From Hippophae tibetana (taxonomy: Eukaryota > Streptophyta > Magnoliopsida > Rosales > Elaeagnaceae): 64,000 nt of DNA. The stretch spans positions 39,647,843 through 39,711,842 of the forward strand of contig CM072810.1 in the NCBI GenBank assembly GCA_037013495.1, given 5' to 3'. Each line of letters opens with the position of its first letter. The stretch's first letter is position 1. Positions 10,794 to 24,400 of this stretch are shown piece by piece. Made by a program: the position numbers and the translations under genes. The notes beneath the pieces were generated by a model. The model saw only the letters and a list, made by a program, of their open reading frames with translations. It had not been told where the DNA came from and made no database searches.

Positions 10794-13157
10794 ATGGGTT
10801 TTTTTCTTTCTAAGAAATTTAGGAAATCACACTGCAAGTGGATCCATTTTCTCTTCATTATGATTAGAGTCATCTTTTCTAACAATTGGGTCAAAAATAT
10901 GTTCACTCTCACCACTATCCTTGATGTCTTGAGAAACAATTTCCTTCTATCCTCGAAAGTAGACTGCTCTCAACTTAGGCAAAAGTGATCCAGTTCGAAT
11001 ACTAGCCCAATAGATTCATTTAAGAGTATGTTCGGTGGGCATGTACATGGACTTAAGCAAGGTAACTTTGGCATTAAAATGATAAGGTAGTATAGGAATG
11101 ATTTTCTCTATCTAATTTTCTTTGCAAATTGGTCCACTAAACTTCTTCAAGGAGTTGATAATGTTTGAAAAACATTGAAAGACTTTGTCCAAAGTTTCTT
11201 CCCCTTGCATGATATAGTGCTCAAAATTTCAATTCAACTTCATAAATCTAGATTGATTTTAATATTGAAATGCTTATATGAGTGGTCTCAAAAATCATTC
11301 ATGTTGTTTTGAATAAGTACACTTTTAAATTAATTGTAATAATCATTTTAGAGCCCTAATTTCCTTTTTTTAATAATCCTAAAAATGGGTTTTTTTCTTT
11401 CTAAGAAATTTAGGAAATCACACTGCAAGTGGATCCATTTTCTCTTCATTATGATTAGAGTCATCTTTTCTAACAATTGGGTCAAAAACATGTTCACTCT
11501 CACCACTATCCTTGATGTCTTGAGGGCTAATTTCCTTCCCTCCTCGAAAGTAGACTGCTCTCAACTTAGGCAAAAGTGATCCAGTTCGAATACTAGCCCA
11601 ATAGATTCATTTAAGAGTATGTTCGGTGGGCATGTACATAGACTTAAGCAAGGTAACTTTGGCATTAAAATGATAAGGTAGTATAGGAATGATTTTCTCA
11701 ATCTAATTTTCTTTGCAAATAGGTCCACTAAACTTCTTCAAGGAGTTGATAATGTTTGACAAAAATTGAAAGACTTTGTCCAAAGTTTCATCCCCTTGCA
11801 TGATATAGAGCTCAAAATTTCAATTCAACTTCATAATTCTAGATTGATTTTAATATTGAAATGCTTATATGAGTGGTCTCAAAAATCATTCATGTTGTTT
11901 TGAAGAATTACAAATTTAAATTAAATGTAATAATCATTTTAGAGCCCTAATTTCCTTTTTTTAATAATCCTAAAAATGGGTTTTTTTCTTTCAAAGAAAT
12001 TTAGGAAATCACACTGCAAGTGGAGCCATTTTCTCTTCATTATTATTAGAGTCATCTTTTCTATCAATTGGGTCAAAAACATGTTCACTCTCACCACTAT
12101 CCTTGATGTCTTGAGGAACAATTTCCTTCTCTCCTCGAAAGTCGATTGCTCTCAACTTGGGCAAAAGTGATGCAGTTCGAATACTTGCCCAACAGATTCA
12201 TTTAAGAGTATGTTCGGTGGGCATGTACATGGACTTAAGCAGGGTAACTTTGGCATTAAAATGATAAGGTAGTATAGGAATGATTTTCTCAATCTAATTT
12301 TCTTTGCAAATTGGTCCACTAAACTTCTTCAAGGAGTTGATAATGTTTGAAAAACAGTGAAAGACTTTACCCAAAGTTTCTTCCCCTTGCATGATATAGT
12401 GCTCAAAATTTCTATTCAACTTCATAATTCTAGATTGATTTTAATATTGAAATGCTTATATGAGTGGTCTCAAAAATCATTCATGTTGTTTTGAATAAGT
12501 ACACTTTTAAATTAATTGTAATAATCATTTTAGAGCACTAATTTCCTTTTTTTAATAATCCTAAAAATGGGTTTTTTTCTTTCTAAGAAATTTAGGAAAT
12601 CACACTGCAAGTGGAGCCATTTTCTCTTCATTATGATTAGAGTCATCTTTTCTATCAATTGGGTCAAAAACATGTTCACTCTCACCACTATCCTTGATGT
12701 CTTGAGGGCTAATTTCTTTCCCTCCTCGAAAGTCGATTGCTCTAAACTTGGGCAAAAGTGATGCAGTTCGAATACTTGCCCAACAGATTCATTTAAGAGT
12801 ATGTTCGGTGGGCATGTACATGGACTTAAGCAGGGTAACTTTGGCATTAAAATGATAAGGTAGTATAGGAATGATTTTCTCAATCTAATTTTCTTTGCAA
12901 ATTGGTCGACTAAACTTCTTCAAGGAGTTGATAATGTTTGAAAAACATTGAAAGACTTTGTCCAAAGTTTCATCCCCTTGCATGATATAGAGCTCAAAAT
13001 TTCAATTCAACTTCATAATTCTAGATTGATTTTAATATTGAAATGCTTATATGAGTGGTCTCAAAAATCATTCATGTTGTTTTGAAGAATTACAATTTTA
13101 AATTAAATGTAATAATCATTTTAGAGCCCTAATTTCCTTTTTTTAATAATCCTAAAA

Positions 13158-13748
13158 ATGGGTTTTTTTCTTTCTAAGAAATTTAGGAAATCACACTGCA
13201 AGTGGATCCATTTTCTCTTCATTATGATTAGAGTCATCTTTTCTAACAATTGGGTCAAAAATATGTTCACTCTCACCACTATCCTTGATGTCTTGAGAAA
13301 CAATTTCCTTCTATCCTCGAAAGTAGACTGCTCTCAACTTAGGCAAAAGTGATCCAGTTCGAATACTAGCCCAATAGATTCATTTAAGAGTATGTTCGGT
13401 GGGCATGTACATGGACTTAAGCAAGGTAACTTTGGCATTAAAATGATAAGGTAGTATAGGAATGATTTTCTCTATCTAATTTTCTTTGCAAATTGGTCCA
13501 CTAAACTTCTTCAAGGAGTTGATAATGTTTGAAAAACATTGAAAGACTTTACCCAAAGTTTCTTCCCCTTGCATGATATAGTGCTCAAAATTTCTATTCA
13601 ACTTCATAATTCTAGATTGATTTTAATATTGAAATGCTTATATGAGTGGTCTCAAAAATCATTCATGTTGTTTTGAATAAGTACACTTTTAAATTAATTG
13701 TAATAATCATTTTAGAGCACTAATTTCCTTTTTTTAATAATCCTAAAA
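13158..13748. repeat. Monomer class H, type copy
   Basis: Marked by AAAATATGTTC, GAGAAACAA and TTCTATCCTCG on a D-like background with GATGTC. Found only at 10,794, 13,158, 19,068 and 20,250, always after F, so it is a young class confined to 10.8-20.8 kb in this window. Confidence 0.9.
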
Positions 13749-16700
13749 ATGGGTTTTTTTCTTTCTAAGAAATTTAGGAAATCACACTGCAAGTGGAGCC
13801 ATTTTCTCTTCATTATGATTAGAGTCATCTTTTCTATCAATTGGGTCAAAAATATGTTCACTCTCACCACTATCCTTGATGTCTTGAGGGCTAATTTCTT
13901 TCCCTCCTCGAAAGTCGATTGCTCTAAACTTGGGCAAAAGTGATGCAGTTCGAATACTTGCCCAACAGATTCATTTAAGAGTATGTTCGGTGGGCATGTA
14001 CATGGACTTAAGCAGGGTAACTTTGGCATTAAAATGATAAGGTAGTATAGGAATGATTTTCTTAATCTAATTTTCTTTGCAAATTGGTCGACTAAACTTC
14101 TTCAAGGAGTTGATAATGTTTGAAAAACATTGAAAGACTTTGTCCAAAGTTTCATCCCCTTGCATGATATAGAGCTCAAAATTTCAATTCAACTTCATAA
14201 TTCTAGATTGATTTTACTATTGAAATGCTTATATGAGTGGTCTCAAAAATCATTCATGTTGTTTTGAAGAATTACAAATTTAAATTAAATGTAATAATCA
14301 TTTTAGAGCCCTAATTTCCTTTTTTTAATAATCCTAAAAATGGGTTTTTTTCTTTCAAAGAAATTTAGGAAATCACACTACAAGTGGAGCCATTTTCTCT
14401 TCATTATGATTAGAGTCATCTTTTCTATCAATTGGGTCAAAAACATGTTCACTCTCACCACTATCCTTGATGTCTTGAGGAACAATTTCCTTCTCTCCTC
14501 GAAAGTCGATTGCTCTCAACTTGGGCAAAAGTGATGCAGTTCGAATACTTGCCCAACAGATTCATTTAAGAGTATGTTCGGTGGGCATGTACATGGACTT
14601 AAGCAGGGTAACTTTGGCATTAAAATGATAAGGTAGTATAGGAATGATTTTCTCAATCTAATTTTCTTTGCAAATTGGTCGACTAAACTTCTTCAAGGAG
14701 TTGATAATGTTTGAAAAACATTGAAAGACTTTGTCCAAAGTTTCATCCCCTTGCATGATATAGAGCTCAAAATTTCAATTCAACTTCATAATTCTAGATT
14801 GATTTTAATATTGAAATGCTTATATGAGTGGTCTCAAAAATCATTCATGTTGTTTTGAAGAATTACAAATTTAAATTAAATGTAATAATCATTTTAGAGC
14901 CCTAATTTCCTTTTTTTAATAATCCTAAAAATGGGTTTTTTTCTTTCAAAGAAATTTAGGAAATCACACTGCAAGTGGAGCCATTTTCTCTTCATTATGA
15001 TTAGAGTCATCTTTTCTATCAATTGGGTCAAAAACATGTTCACTCTCACCACTATCCTTGATGTCTTGAGGAACAATTTCCTTCTCTCCTCGAAAGTCGA
15101 TTGCTCTCAACTTGGGCAAAAGTGATGCAGTTCGAATACTTGCCCAACAGATTCATTTAAGAGTATGTTCGGTGGGCATGTACATGGACTTAAGCAAGGT
15201 AACTTTGGCATTAAAATGATAAGGTAGTATAGGAATGATTTTCTCTATATAATTTTCTTTGCAAATTGGTCCACTAAACTTCTTCAAGGAGTTGATAATG
15301 TTTGAAAAACATTGAAAGACTTTACCCAAAGTTTCTTCCCCTTGCATGATATAGTGCTCAAAATTTCTATTCAACTTCATAATTCTAGATTGATTTTAAT
15401 ATTGAAATGCTTATATGAGTGGTCTCAAAAATCATTCATGTTGTTTTGAATAAGTACACTTTTAAATTAATTGTAATAATCATTTTAGAGCACTAATTTC
15501 CTTTTTTTAATAATCCTAAAAATGGGTTTTTTTCTTTCAAAGAAATTTTGGAAATCACACTGCAAGTGGATCCATTTTCTCTTCATTATGATTAGAGTCA
15601 TCTTTTCTAACAATTGGGTCAAAAACATGTTCACTCTCACCACTATCCTTGATATCTTGAGGAACAATTTCCTTCTCTCCTCGAAAGTAGACTGCTCTCA
15701 ACTTAGGCAAAAGTGATCCAGTTCGAATACTAGCCCAATAGATTCATTTAAGAGTATGTTCGGTGGGCATGTATATGGACTTAAGCAAGGTAACTTTGGC
15801 ATTAAAATGATAAGGTAGTATAGGAATGATTTTCTCAATCTAATTTTCTTTGCAAATAGGTCCACTAAACTTCTTCAAGGAGTTGATAATGTTTGAAAAA
15901 CATTGAAAGACTTTACCCAAAGTTTCTTCCCCTTGCATGATATAGTGCTCAAAATTTCTATTCAACTTCATAATTCTAGATTGATTTTAATATTGAAATG
16001 CTTATATGAGTGGTCTCAAAAATCATTCATGTTGTTTTGAATAAGTACACTTTTAAATTAATTGTAATAATCATTTTAGAGCCCTAATTTCCTTTTTTTA
16101 ATAATCCTAAAAATGGGTTTTTTTCTTTCAAAGAAATTTAGGAAATCACACTGCAAGTGGAGCCATTTTCTCTTCATTATGATTAGAGTCATCTTTTCTA
16201 TCAATTGGGTCAAAAACATGTTCACTCTCACCACTATCCTTGATGTCTTGAGGGCTAATTTCTTTCCCTCCTCGAAAGTCGATTGCTCTCAACTTGGGGA
16301 AAAGTGATGCAGTTCGAATACTTGCCCATCAGATTCATTTAAGAGTATGTTCGGTGGGCATGTACATGGACTTAAGCAGGGTAACTTTGGCATTAAAATG
16401 ATAAGGTAGTATAGGAATGATTTTCTCAATCTAATTTTCTTTGCAAATTGGTCCACTAAACTTCTTCAAGGAGTTGATAATGTTTGAAAAACATTGAAAG
16501 ACTTTGTCCAAAGTTTCATCCCCTTGCATGATATAGTGCTCAAAATTTCAATTCAACTTCCTAATTCTAGATTGATTTTAATATTGAAATGCTTATATGA
16601 GTGGTCTCAAAAATCATTCATGTTGTTTTGAAGAATTACAATTTTAAATTAATTGTAATAATCATTTTAGAGCACTAATTTCCTTTTTTTAATAATCCTA

Positions 16701-19700
16701 AAAATGGGTTTTTTTCTTTCTAAGAAATTTAGGAAATCACACTGCAAGTGGATCCATTTTCTCTTCATTATGATTAGAGTCATCTTTTCTAACAATTGGG
16801 TCAAAAACATGTTCACTCTCACCACTATCCTTGATGTCTTGAGGAACAATTTCCTTCTCTCCTCGAAAGTCTACTGCTCTCAACTTGGGCAAAAGTGATG
16901 CAGTTCGAATACTTGCCCAATAGATTCATTTAAGAGTATGTTCGGTGGGCATGTACATGGACTTAAGCAGGGTAACTTTGGCATTAAAATGATAAGGTAG
17001 TATAGGAATGATTTTCTCAATCTAATTTTCTTTGCAAATAGGTCCACTAAACTTCTTCAAGGAGTTGATAATGTTTGAAAAACATTGAAAGACTTTGTCC
17101 AAAGTTTCTTCCCCTTGCATGATATAGTGCTCAAAATTTCAATTCAACTTCATAAATCTAGATTGATTTTAATATTGAAATGCTTATATGAGTGGTCTCA
17201 AAAATCATTCATGTTGTTTTGAATAAGTACACTTTTAAATTAATTGTAATAATCATTTTAGAGCCCTAATTTCCTTTTTTTAATAATCCTAAAAATGGGT
17301 TTTTTTCTTTCTAAGAAATTTAGGAAATCACACTGCAAGTGGATCCATTTTCTCTTCATTATGATTAGAGTCATCTTTTCTAACAATTGGGTCAAAAACA
17401 TGTTCACTCTCACCACTATCCTTGATGTCTTGAGGGCTAATTTCCTTCCCTCCTCGAAAGTAGACTGCTCTCAACTTAGGCAAAAGTGATCCAGTTCGAA
17501 TACTAGCCCAATAGATTCATTTAAGAGTATGTTCGGTGGGCATGTACATAGACTTAAGCAAGGTAACTTTGGCATTAAAATGATAAGGTAGTATAGGAAT
17601 GATTTTCTCAATCTAATTTTCTTTGCAAATAGGTCCACTAAACTTCTTCAAGGAGTTGATAATGTTTGACAAAAATTGAAAGACTTTGTCCAAAGTTTCA
17701 TCCCCTTGCATGATATAGAGCTCAAAATTTCAATTCAACTTCATAATTCTAGATTGATTTTAAAATTGAAATGCTTATATGAGTGGTCTCAAAAATCATT
17801 CATGTTGTTTTGAAGAATTACAAATTTAAATTAAATGTAATAATCATTTTAGAGCCCTAATTTCCTTTTTTTAATAATCCTAAAAATGGGTTTTTTTCTT
17901 TCAAAGAAATTTAGGAAATCACACTGCAAGTGGAGCCATTTTCTCTTCATTATGATTAGAGTCATCTTTTCTATCAATTGGGTCAAAAACATGTTCACTC
18001 TCACCACTATCCTTGATGTCTTGAGGAACAATTTCCTTCTCTCCTCGAAAGTCGATTGCTCTCAACTTGGGCAAAAGTGATGCAGTTCGAATACTTGCCC
18101 AACAGATTCATTTAAGAGTATGTTCGGTGGGCATGTACATGGACTTAAGCAGGGTAACTTTGGCATTAAAATGATAAGGTAGTATAGGAATGATTTTCTC
18201 AATCTAATTTTCTTTGCAAATTGGTCCACTAAACTTCTTCAAGGAGTTGATAATGTTTGAAAAACAGTGAAAGACTTTACCCAAAGTTTCTTCCCCTTGC
18301 ATGATATAGTGCTCAAAATTTCTATTCAACTTCATAATTCTAGATTGATTTTAATATTGAAATGCTTATATGAGTGGTCTCAAAAATCATTCATGTTGTT
18401 TTGAATAAGTACACTTTTAAATTAATTGTAATAATCATTTTAGAGCACTAATTTCCTTTTTTTAATAATCCTAAAAATGGGTTTTTTTCTTTCTAAGAAA
18501 TTTAGGAAATCACACTGCAAGTGGAGCCATTTTCTCTTCATTATGATTAGAGTCATCTTTTCTATCAATTGGGTCAAAAACATGTTCACTCTCACCACTA
18601 TCCTTGATGTCTTGAGGGCTAATTTCTTTCCCTCCTCGAAAGTCGATTGCTCTAAACTTGGGCAAAAGTGATGCAGTTCGAATACTTGCCCAACAGATTC
18701 ATTTAAGAGTATGTTCGGTGGGCATGTACATGGACTTAAGCAGGGTAACTTTGGCATTAAAATGATAAGGTAGTATAGGAATGATTTTCTCAATCTAATT
18801 TTCTTTGCAAATTGGTCGACTAAACTTCTTCAAGGAGTTGATAATGTTTGAAAAACATTGAAAGACTTTGTCCAAAGTTTCATCCCCTTGCATGATATAG
18901 AGCTCAAAATTTCAATTCAACTTCATAATTCTAGATTGATTTTAATATTGAAATGCTTATATGAGTGGTCTCAAAAATCATTCATGTTGTTTTGAAGAAT
19001 TACAATTTTAAATTAAATGTAATAATCATTTTAGAGCCCTAATTTCCTTTTTTTAATAATCCTAAAAATGGGTTTTTTTCTTTCTAAGAAATTTAGGAAA
19101 TCACACTGCAAGTGGATCCATTTTCTCTTCATTATGATTAGAGTCATCTTTTCTAACAATTGTGTCAAAAATATGTTCACTCTCACCACTATCCTTGATG
19201 TCTTGAGAAACAATTTCCTTCTATCCTCGAAAGTAGACTGCTCTCAACTTAGGCAAAAGTGATCCAGTTCGAATACTAGCCCAATAGATTCATTTAAGAG
19301 TATGTTCGGTGGGCATGTACATGGACTTAAGCAAGGTAACTTTGGCATTAAAATGATAAGGTAGTATAGGAATGATTTTCTCTATCTAATTTTCTTTGCA
19401 AATTGGTCCACTAAACTTCTTCAAGGAGTTGATAATGTTTGAAAAACATTGAAAGACTTTACCCAAAGTTTCTTCCCCTTGCATGATATAGTGCTCAAAA
19501 TTTCTATTCAACTTCATAATTCTAGATTGATTTTAATATTGAAATGCTTATATGAGTGGTCTCAAAAATCATTCATGTTGTTTTGAATAAGTACACTTTT
19601 AAATTAATTGTAATAATCATTTTAGAGCACTAATTTCCTTTTTTTAATAATCCTAAAAATGGGTTTTTTTCTTTCTAAGAAATTTAGGAAATCACACTGC

Positions 19701-21431
19701 AAGTGGAGCCATTTTCTCTTCATTATGATTAGAGTCATCTTTTCTATCAATTGGGTCAAAAACATGTTCACTCTCACCACTATCCTTGATGTCTTGAGGG
19801 CTAATTTCTTTCCCTCCTCGAAAGTCGATTGCTCTAAACTTGGGCAAAAGTGATGCAGTTCGAATACTTGCCCAACAGATTCATTTAAGAGTATGTTCGG
19901 TGGGCATGTACATGGACTTAAGCAGGGTAACTTTGGCATTAAAATGATAAGGTAGTATAGGAATGATTTTCTCAATCTAATTTTCTTTGCAAATTGGTCG
20001 ACTAAACTTCTTCAAGGAGTTGATAATGTTTGAAAAACATTGAAAGACTTTGTCCAAAGTTTCATCCCCTTGCATGATATAGAGCTCAAAATTTCAATTC
20101 AACTTCATAATTCTAGATTGATTTTAATATTGAAATGCTTATATGAGTGGTCTCAAAAATCATTCATGTTGTTTTGAAGAATTACAATTTTAAATTAAAT
20201 GTAATAATCATTTTAGAGCCCTAATTTCCTTTTTTTAATAATCCTAAAAATGGGTTTTTTTCTTTCTAAGAAATTTAGGAAATCACACTGCAAGTGGATC
20301 CATTTTCTCTTCATTATGATTAGAGTCATCTTTTCTAACAATTGGGTCAAAAATATGTTCACTCTCACCACTATCCTTGATGTCTTGAGAAACAATTTCC
20401 TTCTATCCTCGAAAGTAGACTGCTCTCAACTTAGGCAAAAGTGATCCAGTTCGAATACTAGCCCAATAGATTCATTTAAGAGTATGTTCGGTGGGCATGT
20501 ACATGGACTTAAGCAAGGTAACTTTGGCATTAAAATGATAAGGTAGTATAGGAATGATTTTCTCTATCTAATTTTCTTTGCAAATTGGTCCACTAAACTT
20601 CTTCAAGGAGTTGATAATGTTTGAAAAACATTGAAAGACTTTGTCCAAAGTTTCATCCCCTTGCATGATATAGAGCTCAAAATTTCAATTCAACTTCATA
20701 ATTCTAGATTGATTTTAATATTGAAATGCTTATATGAGTGGTCTCAAAAATCATTCATGTTGTTTTGAAGAATTACAATTTTAAATTAAATGTAATAATC
20801 ATTTTAGAGTCCTAATTTCCTTTTTTTAATAATCCTAAAAATGGGTTTTTTTCTTTCAAAGAAATTTTGGAAATCACACTGCAAGTGGAGCCATTTTCTC
20901 TTCATTATGATTAGAGTCATCTTTTCTATCAATTGGGTCAAAAACATGTTCACTCTCACCACTATCCTTGATGTCTTGAGGAACAATTTCCTTCTCTCCT
21001 CGAAAGTCGATTGCTCTCAACTTGGGCAAAAGTGATGCAGTTCGAATACTTGCCCAACAGATTCATTTAAGAGTATGTTCGGTGGGCATGTACATGGACT
21101 TAAGCAGGGTAACTTTGGCATTAAAATGATAAGGTAGTATAGGAATGATTTTCTCAATCTAATTTTCTTTGCAAATTGGTCGACTAAACTTCTTCAAGGA
21201 GTTGATAATGTTTGAAAAACATTGAAAGACTTTGTCCAAAGTTTCATCCCCTTGCATGATATAGAGCTCAAAATTTCAATTCAACTTCATAATTCTAGAT
21301 TGATTTTAATATTGAAATGCTTATATGAGTGGTCTCAAAAATCATTCATGTTGTTTTGAAGAATTACAATTTTAAATTAAATGTAATAATCATTTTAGAG
21401 CCCTAATTTCCTTTTTTTAATAATCCTAAAA
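13749..21431. repeat. Array block 4: second copy of the segment, F C C Dw G A B C F H F H Cw
   Basis: Thirteen units. Units 24-33 repeat units 10-19 with only a handful of base differences that I could find by eye. Shared private changes include TTTTACTATTG (5,943 and 14,217), CTATATAATT (6,975 and 15,249) and CAGTGAAAG (9,991 and 18,265). Units 32-33 and 34-35 then form an F H dimer duplication. The last H (20,250) has a C-type tail and leads into Cw. Confidence 0.95.
15153..15380 (-). pseudogene. Second copy of the gag-core relic without the usual internal stop
   Basis: This 75-codon stretch is the counterpart, 8,274 bp downstream, of the one at 6879-7106, and the translation is identical. 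It differs from the rest of the array at one base: most units have CTA on the plus strand here (TAG on the minus strand, after CKEN), and these two have ATA (a tyrosine codon). Because both copies sit in the same duplicated block, the change happened, or was retained, once. The reading still ends at a TGA after HTLK, before the next gag-like segment, so it is a fragment and not a complete gag. Confidence 0.5.
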
Positions 21432-24400
21432 ATGGGTTTTTTTCTTTCAAAGAAATTTAGGAAATCACACTGCAAGTGGAGCCATTTTCAATTCATTATA
21501 ATTACAGTCATCTTTTCTAACAATTGGGTCAAAAACATGTTCACTCTCACCACTATCCTTGATGTCTTGAGGGCTAATTTCTTTCCCTCCTCGAAAGTCG
21601 ATTGCTCTCAACTTGGGCAAAAGTGATGCAGTTCGAATAGTTGCCCAACAGATTCATTTAATAGTATATTCGGTGGGCATGTACATGGACTTAAGCAAGG
21701 TAACTTTGGCATTAAAATGATAAGGTAGTATAGGAATGATTTTCTCTATCTAATTTTCTTTGCAAATTGGTCCACTAAACTTCTTCAAGGAGTTGATAAT
21801 GTTTGAAAAACATTGAAAGACTTTACCCAAAGTTTCTTCCCCTTGCATGATATAGTGCTCAAAATTTCTATTCAACTTCATAATTCTAGATTGATTTTAA
21901 TATTGAAATGCTTATATGAGTGGTCTCAAAAATCATTCATGTTGTTTTGAATAAGTACACTTTTAAATTAATTGTAATAATCATTTTAGAGCACTAATTT
22001 CCTTTTTTTAATAATCCTAAAAATGGGTTTTTTTCTTTCAAAGAAATTTTGGAAATCACACTGCAAGTGGAGCCATTTTCTCTTCATTATGATTAGAGTC
22101 ATCTTTTCTATCAATTGGGTCAAAAACATGTTCACTCTCACCACTATCCTTGATGTCTTGAGGAACAATTTCCTTCTCTCCTCGAAAGTCGATTGCTCTC
22201 AACTTGGGCAAAAGTGATGCAGTTCGAATACTTGCCCAACAGATTCATTTAAGAGTATGTTCGGTGGGCATGTACATGGACTTAAGCAGGGTAACTTTGG
22301 CATTAAAATGATAAGGTAGTATAGGAATGATTTTCTCAATCTAATTTTCTTTGCAAATTGGTCCACTAAACTTCTTCAAGGAGTTGATAATGTTTGAAAA
22401 ACATTGAAAGACTTTGTCCAAAGTTTCATCCCCTTGCATGATATAGAGCTCAAAATTTTAATTCAACTTCATAATTCTAGATTGATTTTAATATTGAAAT
22501 GCTTATATGAGTGGTCTCAAAAATCATTCATGTTGTTTTGAAGAATTACAATTTTAAATTAAATGTAATAATCATTTTAGAGCCCTAATTTCCTTTTTTT
22601 AATAATCCTAAAAATGGGTTTTTTTCTTTCTAAGAAATTTAGGAAATCACACTGCAAGTGGATCCATTTTCTCTTCATTATGATTAGAGTCATCTTTTCT
22701 AACAATTGGGTCAAAAACATGTTCACTCTCACCACTATCCTTGATATCTTGAGGAACAATTTCCTTCTCTCCTCGAAAGTCGATTGCTCTCAACTTAGGC
22801 AAAAGTGATCCAGTTCGAATACTAGCCCAATAGATTCATTTAAGAGTATGTTCGGTGGGCATGTACATGGACTTAAGCAAGGTAACTTTGGCATTAAAAT
22901 GATAAGGTAGTATAGGAATGATTTTCTCTATCTAATTTTCTTTGCAAATTGGTCCACTAAACTTCTTCAAGGAGTTGATAATGTTTGAAAAACATTGAAA
23001 GACTTTACCCAAAGTTTCTTCCCCTTGCATGATATAGTGCTCAAAATTTCTATTCAACTTCATAATTCTAGATTGATTTTAATATTGAAATGCTTATATG
23101 AGTGGTCTCAAAAATCATTCATGTTGTTTTGAATAAGTACACTTTTAAATTAATTGTAATAATCATTTTAGAGCACTAATTTCCTTTTTTTAATAATCCT
23201 AAAAATGGGTTTTTTTCTTTCAAAGAAATTTAGGAAATCACACTACAAGTGGAGCCATTTTCTCTTCATTATGATTAGAGTCATCTTTTCTATCAATTGG
23301 GTCAAAAACATGTTCACTCTCACCACTATCCTTGATGTCTTGAGGAACAATTTCCTTCTCTCCTCGAAAGTCGATTGCTCTCAACTTGGGCAAAAGTGAT
23401 GCAGTTCGAATACTTGCCCAACAGATTCATTTAAGAGTATGTTCGGTGGGCATGTACATGGACTTAAGCAGGGTAACTTTGGCATTAAAATGATAAGGTA
23501 GTATAGGAATGATTTTCTCAATCTAATTTTCTTTGCAAATTGGTCCACTAAACTTCTTCAAGGAGTTGATAATGTTTGAAAAACATTGAAAGACTTTGTC
23601 CAAAGTTTCATCCCCTTGCATGATATAGAGCTCAAAATTTCAATTCAACTTCATAATTCTAGATTGATTTTAATATTGAAATGCTTATATGAGTGGTCTC
23701 AAAAATCATTCATGTTGTTTTGAAGAATTACAATTTTAAATTAAATGTAATAATCATTTTAGAGCCCTAATTTCCTTTTTTTAATAATCCTAAAAATGGG
23801 TTTTTTTCTTTCTAAGAAATTTAGGAAATCACACTGCAAGTGGATCTATTTTCTCTTCATTATGATTAGAGTCATCTTTTCTAACAATTGGGTCAAAAAC
23901 ATGTTCACTCTCTCCACTATCCTTGATATCTTGAGGAACAATTTCCTTCTCTCCTCGAAAGTAGACTGCTCTCAACTTAGGCAAAAGTGATCCAGTTCGA
24001 ATACTAGCCCAATAGATTCATTTAAGAGTATGTTCGGTGGGCATGTACATGGACTTAAGCAAGCTAACTTTGGCATTAAAATGATAAGGTAGTATAGGAA
24101 TGATTTTCTCTATCTAATTTTCTTTGCAAATTGGTCCACTAAACTTCTTCAAGGAGTTGATAATGTTTGAAAAACATTGAAAGACTTTACCCAAAGTTTC
24201 TTCCCCTTGCATGATATAGTGCTCAAAATTTCTATTCAACTTCATAATTCTAGATTGATTTTAATATTGAAATGCTTATATGAGTGGTCTCAAAAATCAT
24301 TCATGTTGTTTTGAATAAGTACACTTTTAAATTAATTGTAATAATCATTTTAGAGCACTAATTTCCTTTTTTTAATAATCCTAAAAATGGGTTTTTTTCT

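Larger units (their letters stand above)
5475..13748. repeat. Array block 3: 14-unit higher-order segment, F C C Dw G A B C F H B C F H
   Basis: Fourteen units of 591 bp make 8,274 bp. The first ten reappear in the next block at an offset of exactly 8,274 bp. Units 16-19 and 20-23 are a tandem duplication of B C F H (offset 2,364 bp). Both copies share private changes: TATTATTAG at 9,680 and 12,044, CAGTGAAAG at 9,991 and 12,355, and GAGAAACAA with CTATCCTCG in both H units. Confidence 0.95.
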
